64,000 bases of DNA from Methylotenera sp. G11 (GTDB lineage Bacteria > Pseudomonadota > Gammaproteobacteria > Burkholderiales > Methylophilaceae), in the NCBI RefSeq assembly GCF_000799735.1, contig NZ_JUHH01000001.1, positions 1,178,001-1,242,000 on the forward strand, in the 5' to 3' direction. Both the position numbers and the translations under genes were made by a program. This document shows positions 31,149 through 41,110 of the stretch, one piece after another (positions within the stretch are counted from its first letter, which is position 1; each line of letters starts with the position of its first letter). The notes under the pieces were generated by a model, which had not been told where the DNA came from, made no database searches, and saw only the letters and a program-made list of their open reading frames with translations.

Positions 31149-31535
31149 CTAATTCAAAGTGATTTTTTCACCCGTGTCAGCATGGTAATAAGTCAAATGC
31201 GCGCAGTCACTGGTGCCGGATGTCAGCGAACCGTCGAACAAAGCTTTACCATCGACATCTACCACAGCATATCCATTGTGATACAGGGTCACTTCCGCGA
31301 GTTTGGGTGTTTTCGCCGAAACTTCGCGCATGCCGAAGCTGACGCAGCTTTCTTCCTCGTCCTCTGAGTAAACCTCCCAAGCTTTGCCCCCAGCCAATTG
31401 CGTCAACCAACTCGGCAAATCAACCTCAACCCGGCAGATAACAGGCTCATCCCATTCCGGACGGTCCAACTCGGCCTTCCCTAACTCGGCTTTGATAAGT
31501 TCGATTACATCTAGTTGATCGGTGATATCTGTCAT
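31149..31535 (-). CDS. Hypothetical acidic protein (128 aa)
   Basis: I do not recognise this protein. It is acidic, with no signal peptide or membrane span, and predicted to be cytoplasmic. Visible features are DRPEWDEPVICRVEVDLPSW, an acidic YSEDEEESCVSFG and a beta-rich second half (EVTLYHNGYAVVDVDGKALFDGSL). The ATG follows GGAAATGG-type purines. It stands alone and is convergent with ispB. Coding bias looks like the neighbours, so it is probably a real gene. Confidence 0.7.
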   Translation of the reverse strand: MTDITDQLDVIELIKAELGKAELDRPEWDEPVICRVEVDLPSWLTQLAGGKAWEVYSEDEEESCVSFGMREVSAKTPKLAEVTLYHNGYAVVDVDGKALFDGSLTSGTSDCAHLTYYHADTGEKITLN

Positions 31536-31756
31536 TCCATTTCCTTCTTGCTATACATGCTTATTATAATCTCGAATACATCTCTTATGTTTGTGGCGAG
31601 ATACCTGTATTTCAAGTCCGCACTGCCATAAACCGGAAAATAGATTTCGGCAGGCGTTCCTGCTTAACGCTGCAATGGCACATTTAGTTTACACCGGTAA
31701 GTTTACAGCGGTTTTATGGCACGCTATAGTTCCAGCTAAACCATAAAAGGACACTT

Positions 31757-32626
31757 ATGCCTATCGGCCTTTCTGAACTATCCAGCCTGCTTCGGGCAGA
31801 CAGCACATTATTCATTACCGTTTCAGCCGTTTTCGGTTTAATGGTGGGCAGCTTTCTCAATGTTGTCATTTACCGGCTGCCCAAGATGATGGAACAGGAG
31901 TGGCACAACAACTGCCTGGAGCTTCAGGGCAAGGAGGTTCCGGCACAACCGCAATTTACCCTGTCCAAGCCACGTTCCAGCTGCCCGGGCTGCGGCCATA
32001 GGATCAGCGCATTAGAAAACATCCCTGTCATCAGCTACCTGCTGCTGAAAGGGCGGTGCAAGGCCTGCAAAACCCCTATCAGCATGCGTTACCCGCTGAT
32101 AGAGATACTGACTGGCACTTTAATCGGCCTGACCAGCTGGCAATTTGGCTACACGGCAGCCACACTTTTTGCCTGGGTTTTCGTATTCGCACTGATCACA
32201 CTGACCTTTATTGACTTTGACACCCAGCTACTGCCTGACGATATTACCCTGCCGCTGCTATGGCTTGGCTTATTCGTCAATCTCAATGCCGGGTTCACAG
32301 ACCTGAAGTCCGCAGTGATCGGCGCCATGGCAGGCTACCTGGTTCTATGGTCGGTATTCTGGCTGTTTAAACTCATTCGCGGCAAAGAAGGCATGGGTTA
32401 CGGCGATTTCAAGTTATTGGCTGCAATCGGCGCATGGTTCGGCTGGCAACTGCTGCCAGCCGTCATCCTGCTGTCCTCCACATTAGGCGCCATCATCGGC
32501 ATCGCCCTGATCATGCTCACCAAGCGCAAAAAGGATGTCCCCATCCCGTTTGGCCCGTTTTTAGCCATTGGCGGTATCGCGGCATTATTCTTCGGCCAGC
32601 AGCTGGCTCGGATCTACCTGCCATGA
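31757..32626 (+). CDS. pilD: Type IV prepilin peptidase/N-methyltransferase
   Basis: The 289-residue membrane aspartic protease cleaves and methylates type IV pilins and pseudopilins. Two zinc-type CxxC pairs (C76/C79 and C101/C104) lie in the N-terminal cytoplasmic loop. The catalytic aspartates lie in FIDFDTQLLPDD and in the GYGDFKLL motif. Eight helices are expected. It leads pilD-coaE-zapD-yacG; pilB and pilC, often upstream, are not here. Confidence 0.96.
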   Translation: MPIGLSELSSLLRADSTLFITVSAVFGLMVGSFLNVVIYRLPKMMEQEWHNNCLELQGKEVPAQPQFTLSKPRSSCPGCGHRISALENIPVISYLLLKGRCKACKTPISMRYPLIEILTGTLIGLTSWQFGYTAATLFAWVFVFALITLTFIDFDTQLLPDDITLPLLWLGLFVNLNAGFTDLKSAVIGAMAGYLVLWSVFWLFKLIRGKEGMGYGDFKLLAAIGAWFGWQLLPAVILLSSTLGAIIGIALIMLTKRKKDVPIPFGPFLAIGGIAALFFGQQLARIYLP

Positions 32627-32650
32627 TTTTCTGCTGAGACAAATCCGCAC

Positions 32651-33268
32651 ATGTATATCGTCGCACTCACAGGTGGAATAGGATCCGGCAAAAGCGAAGC
32701 TGCCAGGCAGTTTGCCCGGCTGAATGTACCGGTAGTGGATACGGATGTGATCGCTCACGAGCTGACTGCCGCCGGCAGCCCCATGCTGCCGGAATTAGCG
32801 CAAATGTTCGGCGCAGGAATTTTAAATGCCGACGGCAGCTTGAACCGCGCTGCATTGCGCACCCATGTGCTCGACAACCCAGCTGAACGCGCCAGGCTCG
32901 AACAGCTGCTGCATCCAGCAATCTATGATCGCGCCATGCAGCATCTCAGGGATAACGATCGCAAGCTGCAGCCACAATATCAGGTGCTGGTGATTCCACT
33001 GTTGTTTGAAAACAACCGCTATCGCAGCGTCATTGACACCATACTGGTCATCGATTGCGATGAAGACATGCAGGTCAGCCGGGCCATGGCCCGCAGCCAG
33101 CTTACTGAACAGGAAGTCAGGGCCATCATGGCTGCGCAGACTTCCAGGACTATCAGGCTAATCGGAGCTGATGAAATCATCGAAAATAATGGCTCCATCA
33201 TGGAACTAATCGAAAAAGTGAATAAATTTCACAATAAACTTATTAAAACTTGCTTAGTTAGCAAATAA
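32651..33268 (+). CDS. coaE: Dephospho-CoA kinase
   Basis: The 205-residue kinase performs the last step of CoA synthesis. The P-loop GGIGSGKS is at residues 8-15, followed by DTDVIAHELT. It lies 24 bases after pilD. Confidence 0.96.
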   Translation: MYIVALTGGIGSGKSEAARQFARLNVPVVDTDVIAHELTAAGSPMLPELAQMFGAGILNADGSLNRAALRTHVLDNPAERARLEQLLHPAIYDRAMQHLRDNDRKLQPQYQVLVIPLLFENNRYRSVIDTILVIDCDEDMQVSRAMARSQLTEQEVRAIMAAQTSRTIRLIGADEIIENNGSIMELIEKVNKFHNKLIKTCLVSK

Positions 33269-33351
33269 ATTTAATAATTCAGTTCAACTTTTTAAGCTAT
33301 CCAACCTTAACGGTTAACAAGAGCCTACTTAATGCTATAACGTTATGAAAA

Positions 33352-34110
33352 ATGCCTAGCTACGATTATCCATTCAACGAACGTATACGCACCTTGCTTC
33401 GCGTGGAAGACCTGTTCGCCAAAGTTCTGCACAATGTTGCAGCCGGGCATGAACACCACCATCATTGCGCGTTACTGACATTGCTACAGGTACTGGATAT
33501 CGTAGATCGCTCTGAACTGAAGTCCGAACTGCTGCAAGAGCTTGACCGACAAAAACACGCGATGAACCTGCTGATTGGAAATCCGGCAATCGTCGCAGAC
33601 GCCCTTCACGCCACACTTAACGATATTGAACTGGCCGCGAATGCGCTACGGGTTGAAACAACCAAGCTTGGCCAGTCACTGCGCGCCAATGAATGGCTAA
33701 TGAGCATCAAGCAGCGTGCCGGCATTCCTGGCGGAGTATGCGAATTTGACCTGCCGTCTTACCACTACTGGCTTGGCCTGGGCGAAGAGCGCCGCTCCAG
33801 GGATTTCGACACATGGCTGCAACCGCTGATCCCGATGCACCATGCCATCATTATTATCCTGCGCATCTTGCGTGGCAGCGGCGCCACCACGCCATTGGTT
33901 GCCACCGGCGGGGCCTATCAGAAAATGCTTAGCGGCTCGAAGCCAGCCCAGATGCTAAAAATTGAAGTGGCTGACGACATTACCTGTTTCCCTGAAGTGA
34001 GCGCCAACAAATACGCCATCAACATTCGCTTTAATACGCTGGACTGCACGCAAAAACCCCAGAAATATGACGGTGACGTGCACTTCTCGCTTACATTGTG
34101 TAATTTGTAG
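33352..34110 (+). CDS. zapD: Cell division protein ZapD
   Basis: The 252-residue protein begins YDYPFNERIRTLLRVEDLF, the signature of ZapD (formerly DUF1342), which bundles FtsZ filaments. An alpha-helical N-terminal half is followed by a beta-strand C-terminal half. It sits between coaE and yacG, as in many proteobacteria. Confidence 0.94.
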   Translation: MPSYDYPFNERIRTLLRVEDLFAKVLHNVAAGHEHHHHCALLTLLQVLDIVDRSELKSELLQELDRQKHAMNLLIGNPAIVADALHATLNDIELAANALRVETTKLGQSLRANEWLMSIKQRAGIPGGVCEFDLPSYHYWLGLGEERRSRDFDTWLQPLIPMHHAIIIILRILRGSGATTPLVATGGAYQKMLSGSKPAQMLKIEVADDITCFPEVSANKYAINIRFNTLDCTQKPQKYDGDVHFSLTLCNL

Positions 34111-34154
34111 CTTACCAGCCAATCAAAGCCATGCTTTAAACCATCATCCTCATT

Positions 34155-34352
34155 ATGAATACCCAGAAAAAACGCTCCGTTGCATGCCCAGGCTGTAAAA
34201 AATTAACTGAGTTCTCTCCGGAAAACCCTTATCGCCCATTCTGCAGCAAACGCTGCAAAATGATTGACCTGGGCCTTTGGGCAAGCGAGCAATACGCCAT
34301 CCCTGCAGAGGCCAAGTCCGATGCGCTTGGCGACGACCTGCCGGCACAATAA
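34155..34352 (+). CDS. yacG: DNA gyrase inhibitor YacG (zinc protein)
   Basis: The 65-residue protein has the four-cysteine zinc site CPGC and CSKRC, with the PYRPFCSKRCKMIDLG signature. E. coli YacG inhibits gyrase by binding GyrB. An acidic tail ends the protein. It closes the pilD-coaE-zapD-yacG cluster. Confidence 0.94.
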   Translation: MNTQKKRSVACPGCKKLTEFSPENPYRPFCSKRCKMIDLGLWASEQYAIPAEAKSDALGDDLPAQ

Positions 34353-34394
34353 GTCAAACAGCAGAAATTTAACCATCGATATTAGAGAGTCACC

Positions 34395-34898
34395 ATGCTT
34401 AAGCTGAACCTGATATTTTCTTTGCCACGCTTAACCCGCTTGTTCTTGCTGCTGACACTTGCCACCAGCAGCTTTACAGCGGCCGCCAAAGAAACCGTTT
34501 CGATAGAAAATGCATGGGTGCGCGCTACAGCGCCCGGGCAGGATGTTGGCGCAGCCTATATGACATTTGCCAGCAAGCAGGATGTCACTTTGATTCGCAT
34601 AGAAAGTGACGCGACTAAAAGTGTAGAAATTCACAGCATGTCGATGCAAAACGGCGTGATGAAGATGCGCATGCTGGATACCCTGCCAATCAAGGCCGGC
34701 AAACCGTATACACTTGAACCGGGTGGTTTTCACCTGATGCTGTTCGATTTAAAGAAACCGCTCACAGCAGGCCAGCATGTAAATTTTGAACTGACTTTCA
34801 AATCAGGCAATGCTGAATTCAAGCAGCAGATCAAAGCACCGGTCAAAGCACCTGGCAGCGACGAATCAGGCGGCACCGACCACAGCCACCATCATTAG
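34395..34898 (+). CDS. Periplasmic copper chaperone PCu(A)C
   Basis: The 167-residue protein has a signal peptide of about 30 residues and the PCu(A)C fold (DUF461). The Cu(I) ligands sit in HSMSMQNGVMKMRM and in the later GGFHLMLFDLK. The tail is His-rich (DHSHHH). It delivers copper to the CuA site or other cuproproteins. Two oxidases and other copper-assembly genes lie in this window, which fits the role. Confidence 0.93.
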   Translation: MLKLNLIFSLPRLTRLFLLLTLATSSFTAAAKETVSIENAWVRATAPGQDVGAAYMTFASKQDVTLIRIESDATKSVEIHSMSMQNGVMKMRMLDTLPIKAGKPYTLEPGGFHLMLFDLKKPLTAGQHVNFELTFKSGNAEFKQQIKAPVKAPGSDESGGTDHSHHH

Positions 34899-34913
34899 GC
34901 AACACGGAAAGCG

Positions 34914-35921
34914 TTACTGCTGATTCCAGATTGCGCGCTGCAAGGCAATGCCATGGGCGCCATGCGTTCTGGCAATATGCAGATCATCGACTTGCATGCC
35001 GCCTAATGCGAACACAGGCAATGCATAGCCTTCAATCAATTCGGCAAAGCACTCCCACCCCAAAGCACTCGCCTGCGGATGACTCCTGGTAGGCTGTACC
35101 GGCGATAGCATCACATAATCCAGCCCGAGCCTCGCGGCCTGCATCAGCTCTTTTTCATTGTGGCACGAAGCTCCGCTTAGCAAGCCCTGCGGCTTTGATT
35201 GCAAGGCCATCAACTGACTTGAAGATAAATGCACCCCTGCCGCATGCAAGCCCTGCGCCAGATCGACATCAGAATTGATGAACACTTTGGCAGAATATGG
35301 CTCGGCTACTGCCATAACCTTGCGCGCAAATTGCAGCAGCGCTTCAGGGGAAAGCTGCTTCTCGCGAACCTGTATCATTCTGAGACCGCGGGAAAAGGCA
35401 AGGTTTAACCGAGTAAAAAACAAGTCTTCACCTAATTCATGCAGGTTGGTAATTGCATAAACTGAAGACAAACACAGCCCGGTCAATATAGGCGCATTGG
35501 CCGGCAGCATAGGCCCTACGGTAACATGTTGCGGATTCTGCCAGCTCAGCGCCTGCTGCTCCAGCCCGGCCGGCTCGCCAGCCCACCCGGTAATGACAAA
35601 GAAATGGAGCCTGACAGTTTTGGCGGGGCTTTCCAGCCCGCCACTGGCATTGTATTTTGCCTCGTAATCGTAGGTGCGCGTGACCCATGGATAATACTGC
35701 GTCGGGATAATGCCCAACTCCTCCTGCAGTTCCCTGACCAGCGCATGAGCCGGCAATTCGCCAGCCTCGACCTTGCCGCCAGGAAACTCCCAGTAACCTG
35801 ACCACGGTTTCCCGACAGGGCGCTGCCCCAACAGTACCGAACCATCAGGCGCCTGGATCACGCCTACCGCAGCCTCCGTGATCACAGCGGTCACCTGGTC
35901 AGAAACTCCCATAAGATACAA
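34914..35921 (-). CDS. Nudix hydrolase fused to a thiamine-phosphate-synthase-like domain
   Basis: The 335-residue protein has an N-terminal MutT-like Nudix box (about residues 47-70, GGKVEAGELPAHALVRELQEELG). The C-terminal half (about 150-335) has a ThiE-like TIM barrel: MIQVREKQL, SPVQPTRSHP and FALGGM. Such fusions are common in beta- and gammaproteobacteria. The Nudix part probably cleans oxidised dGTP; the ThiE-like part may be degenerate. It starts 8 bases after argJ. ATGs at 35921 and 35912 are both possible. Confidence 0.9.
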   Translation of the reverse strand: MYLMGVSDQVTAVITEAAVGVIQAPDGSVLLGQRPVGKPWSGYWEFPGGKVEAGELPAHALVRELQEELGIIPTQYYPWVTRTYDYEAKYNASGGLESPAKTVRLHFFVITGWAGEPAGLEQQALSWQNPQHVTVGPMLPANAPILTGLCLSSVYAITNLHELGEDLFFTRLNLAFSRGLRMIQVREKQLSPEALLQFARKVMAVAEPYSAKVFINSDVDLAQGLHAAGVHLSSSQLMALQSKPQGLLSGASCHNEKELMQAARLGLDYVMLSPVQPTRSHPQASALGWECFAELIEGYALPVFALGGMQVDDLHIARTHGAHGIALQRAIWNQQ

Positions 35922-35929
35922 TGGCCTGA

Positions 35930-37156
35930 TTAAGAACGGTAATCCGCATTGATCTTCACATAGTCGTATGAAAAATCACAAGTCCAGATCGTAATATCCT
36001 CACTGCCGCGATTCAATACGACGCGCACCAGGATATCGGATTCCTTCATTACTGCAGCGCCCTGCTCTTCAAGATACGAAGCGGCCCTGCCGCCATTCTC
36101 GGCAACCAGCACATCACCCAGGTAAAGCTGCAATGTATTCACATCCAGGTCATCGATGCCGGCATAACCGATGGCTGCCAGAATACGGCCCAGGTTAGGG
36201 TCCGATGCGAAGAATGCGGTTTTGATCAAAGGTGAATGGGCAATCGCGTACGCCACTTTGCGGCATTCCTGTTCCGACTTGCCGCCTTCAACCGTCACGG
36301 TCATGAACTTGGTAGCGCCTTCACCATCACGCACGATGGCCTGCGCCAGTTCAATAGCGACATCGGCAATCGCATCGCGCAGCACCGCAAAGTCAGCGCT
36401 TTCGGTAGTGATTTCAACATTGCCGGCCTGATTGCTAGCCATCACGATCAGGCTGTCATTGGTAGAAGTATCACCATCCACCGTGATACAGTTGAATGAT
36501 TTATTGACGGCGTAATGAATGATCTGTTCAAGCGCGACCTGGCTCACAGCGGCATCCGTTGCGATATAGCCCAGCATGGTCGCCATGTTGGGGTGAATCA
36601 TGCCGGAACCTTTACTGATACCGGTAATGATGATGTCCTTGCCGCCTAATTTAATCTGGCGCGAAGTACCCTTGGCAACGATATCCGTGGTCATGATCGC
36701 TTCGGCAGCATTGAGCCAGTTATCTTCTTTCAGGTTTGCAATCGCGGCAGGCAGGCCTGCAATCACTTTATCTACTGGCAGCGGCTCCAGGATCACACCG
36801 GTAGAAAACGGTAATATCTGGTTTGCATTCAGATCAAGCAAGCCCGCCAGCGCCTCACAACTCTGTTGTGCACGCCTGAGGCCATCTTCCCCGGTACCGG
36901 CATTTGCATTGCCTGTATTTACCAGCAAGGCGCGGATTTCGTTCTTTTCAGCCAGGAATTGCTTGCACAATACGACCGGTGCGGCGCAAAAACGATTCTT
37001 TGTGAAAACGCCCGCGACCTTGCTGCCTTCGGCAAGCTTGATCACCAGCACATCCTTGCGGTCAGGTTTTTTGACATAGGCTTTGGCAAAACCTAATTGC
37101 ACGCCTTTGACCGGCAACAAGGATGAAGCCTGTGGGGCCGTTAATTTTACTGGCAT
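35930..37156 (-). CDS. argJ: Ornithine acetyltransferase/N-acetylglutamate synthase
   Basis: The 408-residue enzyme recycles the acetyl group in arginine synthesis. It cleaves itself before the nucleophile T193 in [16 protein letters not shown], which is intact. [11 protein letters not shown] is the substrate segment near the N-terminus. It lies between cysS (45 bases upstream) and the Nudix-ThiE gene. Confidence 0.97.
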   Translation of the reverse strand: MPVKLTAPQASSLLPVKGVQLGFAKAYVKKPDRKDVLVIKLAEGSKVAGVFTKNRFCAAPVVLCKQFLAEKNEIRALLVNTGNANAGTGEDGLRRAQQSCEALAGLLDLNANQILPFSTGVILEPLPVDKVIAGLPAAIANLKEDNWLNAAEAIMTTDIVAKGTSRQIKLGGKDIIITGISKGSGMIHPNMATMLGYIATDAAVSQVALEQIIHYAVNKSFNCITVDGDTSTNDSLIVMASNQAGNVEITTESADFAVLRDAIADVAIELAQAIVRDGEGATKFMTVTVEGGKSEQECRKVAYAIAHSPLIKTAFFASDPNLGRILAAIGYAGIDDLDVNTLQLYLGDVLVAENGGRAASYLEEQGAAVMKESDILVRVVLNRGSEDITIWTCDFSYDYVKINADYRS

Positions 37157-37201
37157 ATCGGATTCCTTATTTTTTCGTCATGATCTATAACTTGAACAAA
37201 C

Positions 37202-38575
37202 TTATGCGCGACGCCAGGTCGTGCCCTGCGGAGTATCTTCCAGAACAATTCCCGCTTCTGCAAGCTGCTTCCTGATGGCATCCGCTTCAGCGAAATTTTT
37301 ATTTTTCTTCGCATTCAGGCGCGCCTGGATCAAACCCTCGACATCTAACGCACCGTCCGTCTCACCTTGCAGGAACTCATCAGGCTTGCGCTGCAGCAGC
37401 CCGAGAACTCCTGCCAGCCCTTTAAGCAGGCTCAGCGAATCAGCATTCCTGGTCCTGTTCACCTCATTCACCAGGTCAAACAACACAGCCAAAGCCTCAG
37501 GCGTATTGAAATCATCATCCATAGCGTCCTTGAATCGTGCGGCCTGCGGATGCTGCCAGTCAACAGCGGCGTCCATGACATCCGCTCCGCGCAAAGCCGT
37601 ATATAAACGGGTCAGCGCAGATTTTGCATCATCAAGGTGCTGGTCGGAATAGTTGAGCGGGCTACGGTAATGCGCACGCAGGATGAAAAAACGCACCACT
37701 TCAGCATCATATTTTTCCAGCACGGTACGTATCGTGAAGAAGTTACCCAGGGATTTAGACATCTTTTCATCGTCCACACGGACAAAACCATTGTGCATCC
37801 AGTAATTCACCATCTGGCAGGGCTTGCCGTCATGGCTATGTGCGGCTTCTGATTGTGCAATCTCGTTTTCATGGTGCGGGAACTGCAAATCCTGCCCGCC
37901 GCCATGAATATCAAAATGCTGGCCCAGATGATGTGAGCTCATGGCTGAACATTCGATATGCCAACCCGGGCGACCTTTACCCCAAGGGGAATCCCAGCTT
38001 GGTTCGCCCGGCTTGGCGGCTTTCCACAACACGAAATCCATCGGGTCACGCTTGAAGCTATCCACCTCGACACGCTCGCCGGCACGCAGGTCTTCAAGCG
38101 ATTTACCGGATAATTTGCCGTAACCTGTGAATTTATTCACCGCATAGAACACATCGCCATTGGCTGCCGGATAGGCAAATCCTTTATCTACCAGGGCTGC
38201 AATCATGCCCAGCATGCCATCGACAAACTCCGTCGCTTTAGGCTCGATATCCGGACGGACAACGCCGAGCTTTGCGGCATCTTCATCCATGGCATCAATA
38301 AAACGCTGCGTGAGCTGTGCGATGGATTCATTGTTTTCTTGGGCGCGCTTGATAATTTTGTCATCAATATCGGTAATGTTGCGTACATAAGTCACGTCGT
38401 AACCGCTTGCGCGCAGCCAGCGGCTGACCATATCGAACACCACCATGACGCGCGCATGCCCTAAATGGCAAAAATCATAAACGGTCATACCACAGACATA
38501 CATGCTGACTTTACCGGCAACAATAGGTTTAAAAGTCTGCTTTTCGCGGGCTAGCGTGTTGTAAATTTTTAACAT
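37202..38575 (-). CDS. cysS: Cysteinyl-tRNA synthetase
   Basis: The 457-residue class I synthetase has a HIGH-type motif in [12 protein letters not shown], the KMSKS loop in [11 protein letters not shown] and zinc ligands in CGMTVYD and the [10 protein letters not shown] region. The C-terminal half binds the anticodon. It is first in the cysS-argJ-Nudix run. Confidence 0.97.
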   Translation of the reverse strand: MLKIYNTLAREKQTFKPIVAGKVSMYVCGMTVYDFCHLGHARVMVVFDMVSRWLRASGYDVTYVRNITDIDDKIIKRAQENNESIAQLTQRFIDAMDEDAAKLGVVRPDIEPKATEFVDGMLGMIAALVDKGFAYPAANGDVFYAVNKFTGYGKLSGKSLEDLRAGERVEVDSFKRDPMDFVLWKAAKPGEPSWDSPWGKGRPGWHIECSAMSSHHLGQHFDIHGGGQDLQFPHHENEIAQSEAAHSHDGKPCQMVNYWMHNGFVRVDDEKMSKSLGNFFTIRTVLEKYDAEVVRFFILRAHYRSPLNYSDQHLDDAKSALTRLYTALRGADVMDAAVDWQHPQAARFKDAMDDDFNTPEALAVLFDLVNEVNRTRNADSLSLLKGLAGVLGLLQRKPDEFLQGETDGALDVEGLIQARLNAKKNKNFAEADAIRKQLAEAGIVLEDTPQGTTWRRA

Positions 38576-38644
38576 AGTTATTTAGAGCTGGATGGTTGAA
38601 TGGCTGATTTGCTGAACGCTGCGACCCAATTAATATATACATGC

Positions 38645-38671
38645 GGTTTAGGAAATATATCGGCCTAAACC
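38645..38671. repeat. Perfect 8-bp inverted repeat upstream of the TPR gene
   Basis: GGTTTAGG and CCTAAACC flank an 11-base A/T-rich centre. It lies 12 bases before the putative -35. It could be an operator; no T-tract supports a terminator. Confidence 0.45.
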
Positions 38672-38682
38672 TGAATGAGCTA

Positions 38683-38711
38683 TTGGAGGTTGCCTAGGCT
38701 ATTGATAGAAT
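38683..38711 (+). promoter_or_regulatory. Putative promoter of the TPR gene
   Basis: TTGGAG (38683-38688) and TAGAAT (38706-38711) are 17 bases apart and end 36 bases before the ATG. The -10 is good and the -35 is weak. Confidence 0.45.
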
Positions 38712-38747
38712 CACACAATTATTAAATTCACAAAAAAGTATATCACA

Positions 38748-39728
38748 ATGAATAATCTTGTTGCGCTGCTCGCGCCGTCTATTGCCAGGTTTGTACTGAT
38801 TTTATCCGCATCTTTTGCTTTCACCGCAATCGCCTGTGCAGATGAACTGAAAGAGATTTCACAACTGGCAGAACAAGGCCAGACAGCAGTAGCGCTTGAC
38901 CGCGTGAACACCTTCATTGCCGCCAACCCAAAAAACCCGCAGGGCCTGTTTATGAAAGGCGTACTGCTGGCAGAACAAGGCCGCCGCGAAGAGGCCATCA
39001 GGGTATTTACCGACGTTACCGAGAAGTTCCCCAGCCTGCCTGAACCATACAATAACCTGGCTGTACTGTATGCTGACCAGGGCCAGTTCGACAAAGCACG
39101 CAAAGCACTGGAAACAGCGATTAAAACACACCCAAGCTATGCGACAGCGCATGAGAACCTGGGTGACATCTACGCACGCATGGCAAGCGAAGCTTACGGC
39201 AAGGCACTGCAGCTCGACACGGCAAACGCGCGCGCCCAGGGCAAGTTATCTTTAATCAAAGACCTGTTCGGCACCGGCAACAAAACCACGATTGCAGCGA
39301 ACGAGCCGGCTAAGAATATCAGCGCAGCCCCTGCTGCCGGCACTGCACAGGCCGACATCAAGAAAGCAAACTCCGCTGCACCGGCAAATGCCAGGGACGC
39401 GATTACCGCCAGCGTAAACAAGTGGGCACATGCGTGGTCCAGTAAAAACCTTGACCAGTACTTTGCCAGCTACGGTGCGAGCTTCAAGCCGGCTAAAGGC
39501 TTAAGCCGCCAGGCATGGGAGCAGCAGCGTAAAGAACGCATCAGCAAGCCGGAAAAAATCAGTGTTGAAATCTCCGACCTGAAAATTGAATCTGATGACA
39601 GCACGGCAAAAGCGAAATTCAAACAGTCATACCGCGCGGACGGCCAGCCGATCCGCACCAGCAAAGCACTGTTAATGAAACGTGACGGTGATAATTGGTA
39701 TATTGTTGAAGAAATCGCCAGCAACTAG
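38748..39728 (+). CDS. Exported TPR protein with a C-terminal Cds6/NTF2-like domain
   Basis: The 326-residue protein has a signal peptide cleaved near AIACA-DE, then tetratricopeptide repeats (about residues 30-160, with NPQGLFMKGVLLAEQGRREEA and PEPYNNLAVLYADQG). An Ala-rich linker leads to a C-terminal domain (about 215-326, KWAHAWSSKNLDQYFASY) of the NTF2-like type. The next gene has a related C-terminal domain joined to a YkuD domain. A role in peptidoglycan remodelling is inferred from this pairing. Confidence 0.85.
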   Translation: MNNLVALLAPSIARFVLILSASFAFTAIACADELKEISQLAEQGQTAVALDRVNTFIAANPKNPQGLFMKGVLLAEQGRREEAIRVFTDVTEKFPSLPEPYNNLAVLYADQGQFDKARKALETAIKTHPSYATAHENLGDIYARMASEAYGKALQLDTANARAQGKLSLIKDLFGTGNKTTIAANEPAKNISAAPAAGTAQADIKKANSAAPANARDAITASVNKWAHAWSSKNLDQYFASYGASFKPAKGLSRQAWEQQRKERISKPEKISVEISDLKIESDDSTAKAKFKQSYRADGQPIRTSKALLMKRDGDNWYIVEEIASN

Positions 39729-39770
39729 GCAAGTAGAAATAACCGGAAATTCAGGTGTAAGAAGTAACGC

Positions 39771-41021
39771 ATGCTAGTTAAAAAAGCTTTCACATACGCA
39801 TTATTAGCTGCTATTACATTGGTGCCCTGGAACGCCACGGCAGTCAATCGTTTCAGCCTGAGCAATCTGCTGCCGAAACCCGATTTAAACTTAGCAGATG
39901 CAACTGCCGCTGCTACCAGCCTTGCTGAAAGCCTGCTGGTAAAAAGCCTGCTCGAAATATCCGAAGGCAATACCAAGCAGGCGCTCGATACCATAGACCA
40001 GCTGATACAAAGCGTGCCTAATTTCAAACTGGCTTATCTGGTGCGCGGCGACCTGCTCATGGCGCAGGGTAAATACCTGCAATCATTCGGCAGCGCTGGC
40101 AACAACCCGACAGAAGCGATCAGGGACTTGCAGGACGAGGCCCGCGCACGCATAGAACGCCACCTGGCTAAACAGGTTAAGGAGAAACAGCCTAACCTGC
40201 TGCTAGCGCCCAATGACCAGCAGAAGCATCTGATAGTAGTGGATACCAGCAAGTCAAGACTGTACCTGTACAGAAATGAATCCGGACAATTGAAGTATGT
40301 AGCAGACTACTACATTACCGTCGGCAAGAATGGCGTAATCAAGCAGTCCGAGGGTGACAAACGCACGCCAATTGGCGTGTACTTTGCACGCCCCAAGCTT
40401 AATCAGCCGCTGCCAGACTTATACGGCGAAGGCGCTTACCCACTCAATTACCCAAACGAATGGGACAAAGAGCATAACAGAAAGGGTTCAGGTATCTGGC
40501 TGCATGGCACGCCCAGCAACACCTACAGCAGGCCGCCGCGTGCCAGCGACGGCTGCGTCGTGCTGACCAACCAGGACCTGAAATCGCTGGAACCTTTCCT
40601 GCAATCCGGCAAAACGCCTGTTGTGATTGTCAATGACCTGGAATGGCTGGATAACACCAGCGACAGCCCGGAAACCCAGAAAAAAGAACTGACCGCAGCC
40701 ATTGATCAATGGCTTGGCGACTGGAAGGCGCAGGACACGGAACGCTATCTGTCGCACTATTCAAAAGACTTTTCCAGTGACGGCATTAACTTCCGGAAAT
40801 GGGCAGAGCATAAACAGCGCGTGCAGGCCGGCAAACCGGATGTTGAAATATCGCTGTCAGACATCAGCATGTTCAGTTATCCGGATACCGAGAAGAAACT
40901 CGTTGTCGTCGATTTTGTGCAGGATTTCAAAAGCCCCAGCCTGAAAAACAGAATGCAGAAGCGCCAATACTGGATCCAGGAAAATAACAGCTGGAAAATC
41001 ATCTATGAAGGTGCCGCTTAG
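39771..41021 (+). CDS. L,D-transpeptidase with TPR-like and Cds6/NTF2-like domains
   Basis: The 416-residue protein has a signal peptide, a helical repeat part (about residues 30-115), a YkuD catalytic domain (about 150-290) and an NTF2-like domain at the end (about 300-416). The active-site pattern is complete: IWLHGTP with histidine and RASDGCVVL with the cysteine. L,D-transpeptidases make 3-3 crosslinks or attach proteins to peptidoglycan; some members act as amidases. It starts 42 bases after the TPR gene, so an operon is likely. Confidence 0.92.
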   Translation: MLVKKAFTYALLAAITLVPWNATAVNRFSLSNLLPKPDLNLADATAAATSLAESLLVKSLLEISEGNTKQALDTIDQLIQSVPNFKLAYLVRGDLLMAQGKYLQSFGSAGNNPTEAIRDLQDEARARIERHLAKQVKEKQPNLLLAPNDQQKHLIVVDTSKSRLYLYRNESGQLKYVADYYITVGKNGVIKQSEGDKRTPIGVYFARPKLNQPLPDLYGEGAYPLNYPNEWDKEHNRKGSGIWLHGTPSNTYSRPPRASDGCVVLTNQDLKSLEPFLQSGKTPVVIVNDLEWLDNTSDSPETQKKELTAAIDQWLGDWKAQDTERYLSHYSKDFSSDGINFRKWAEHKQRVQAGKPDVEISLSDISMFSYPDTEKKLVVVDFVQDFKSPSLKNRMQKRQYWIQENNSWKIIYEGAA

Positions 41022-41110
41022 GCAGGCCTGTGGCATACTGGCCGCTTGCCTGATCATTTAACCCACTACTATTCACTACCACTCGCTACCGAATATTTAA
41101 AAGGAATCAT

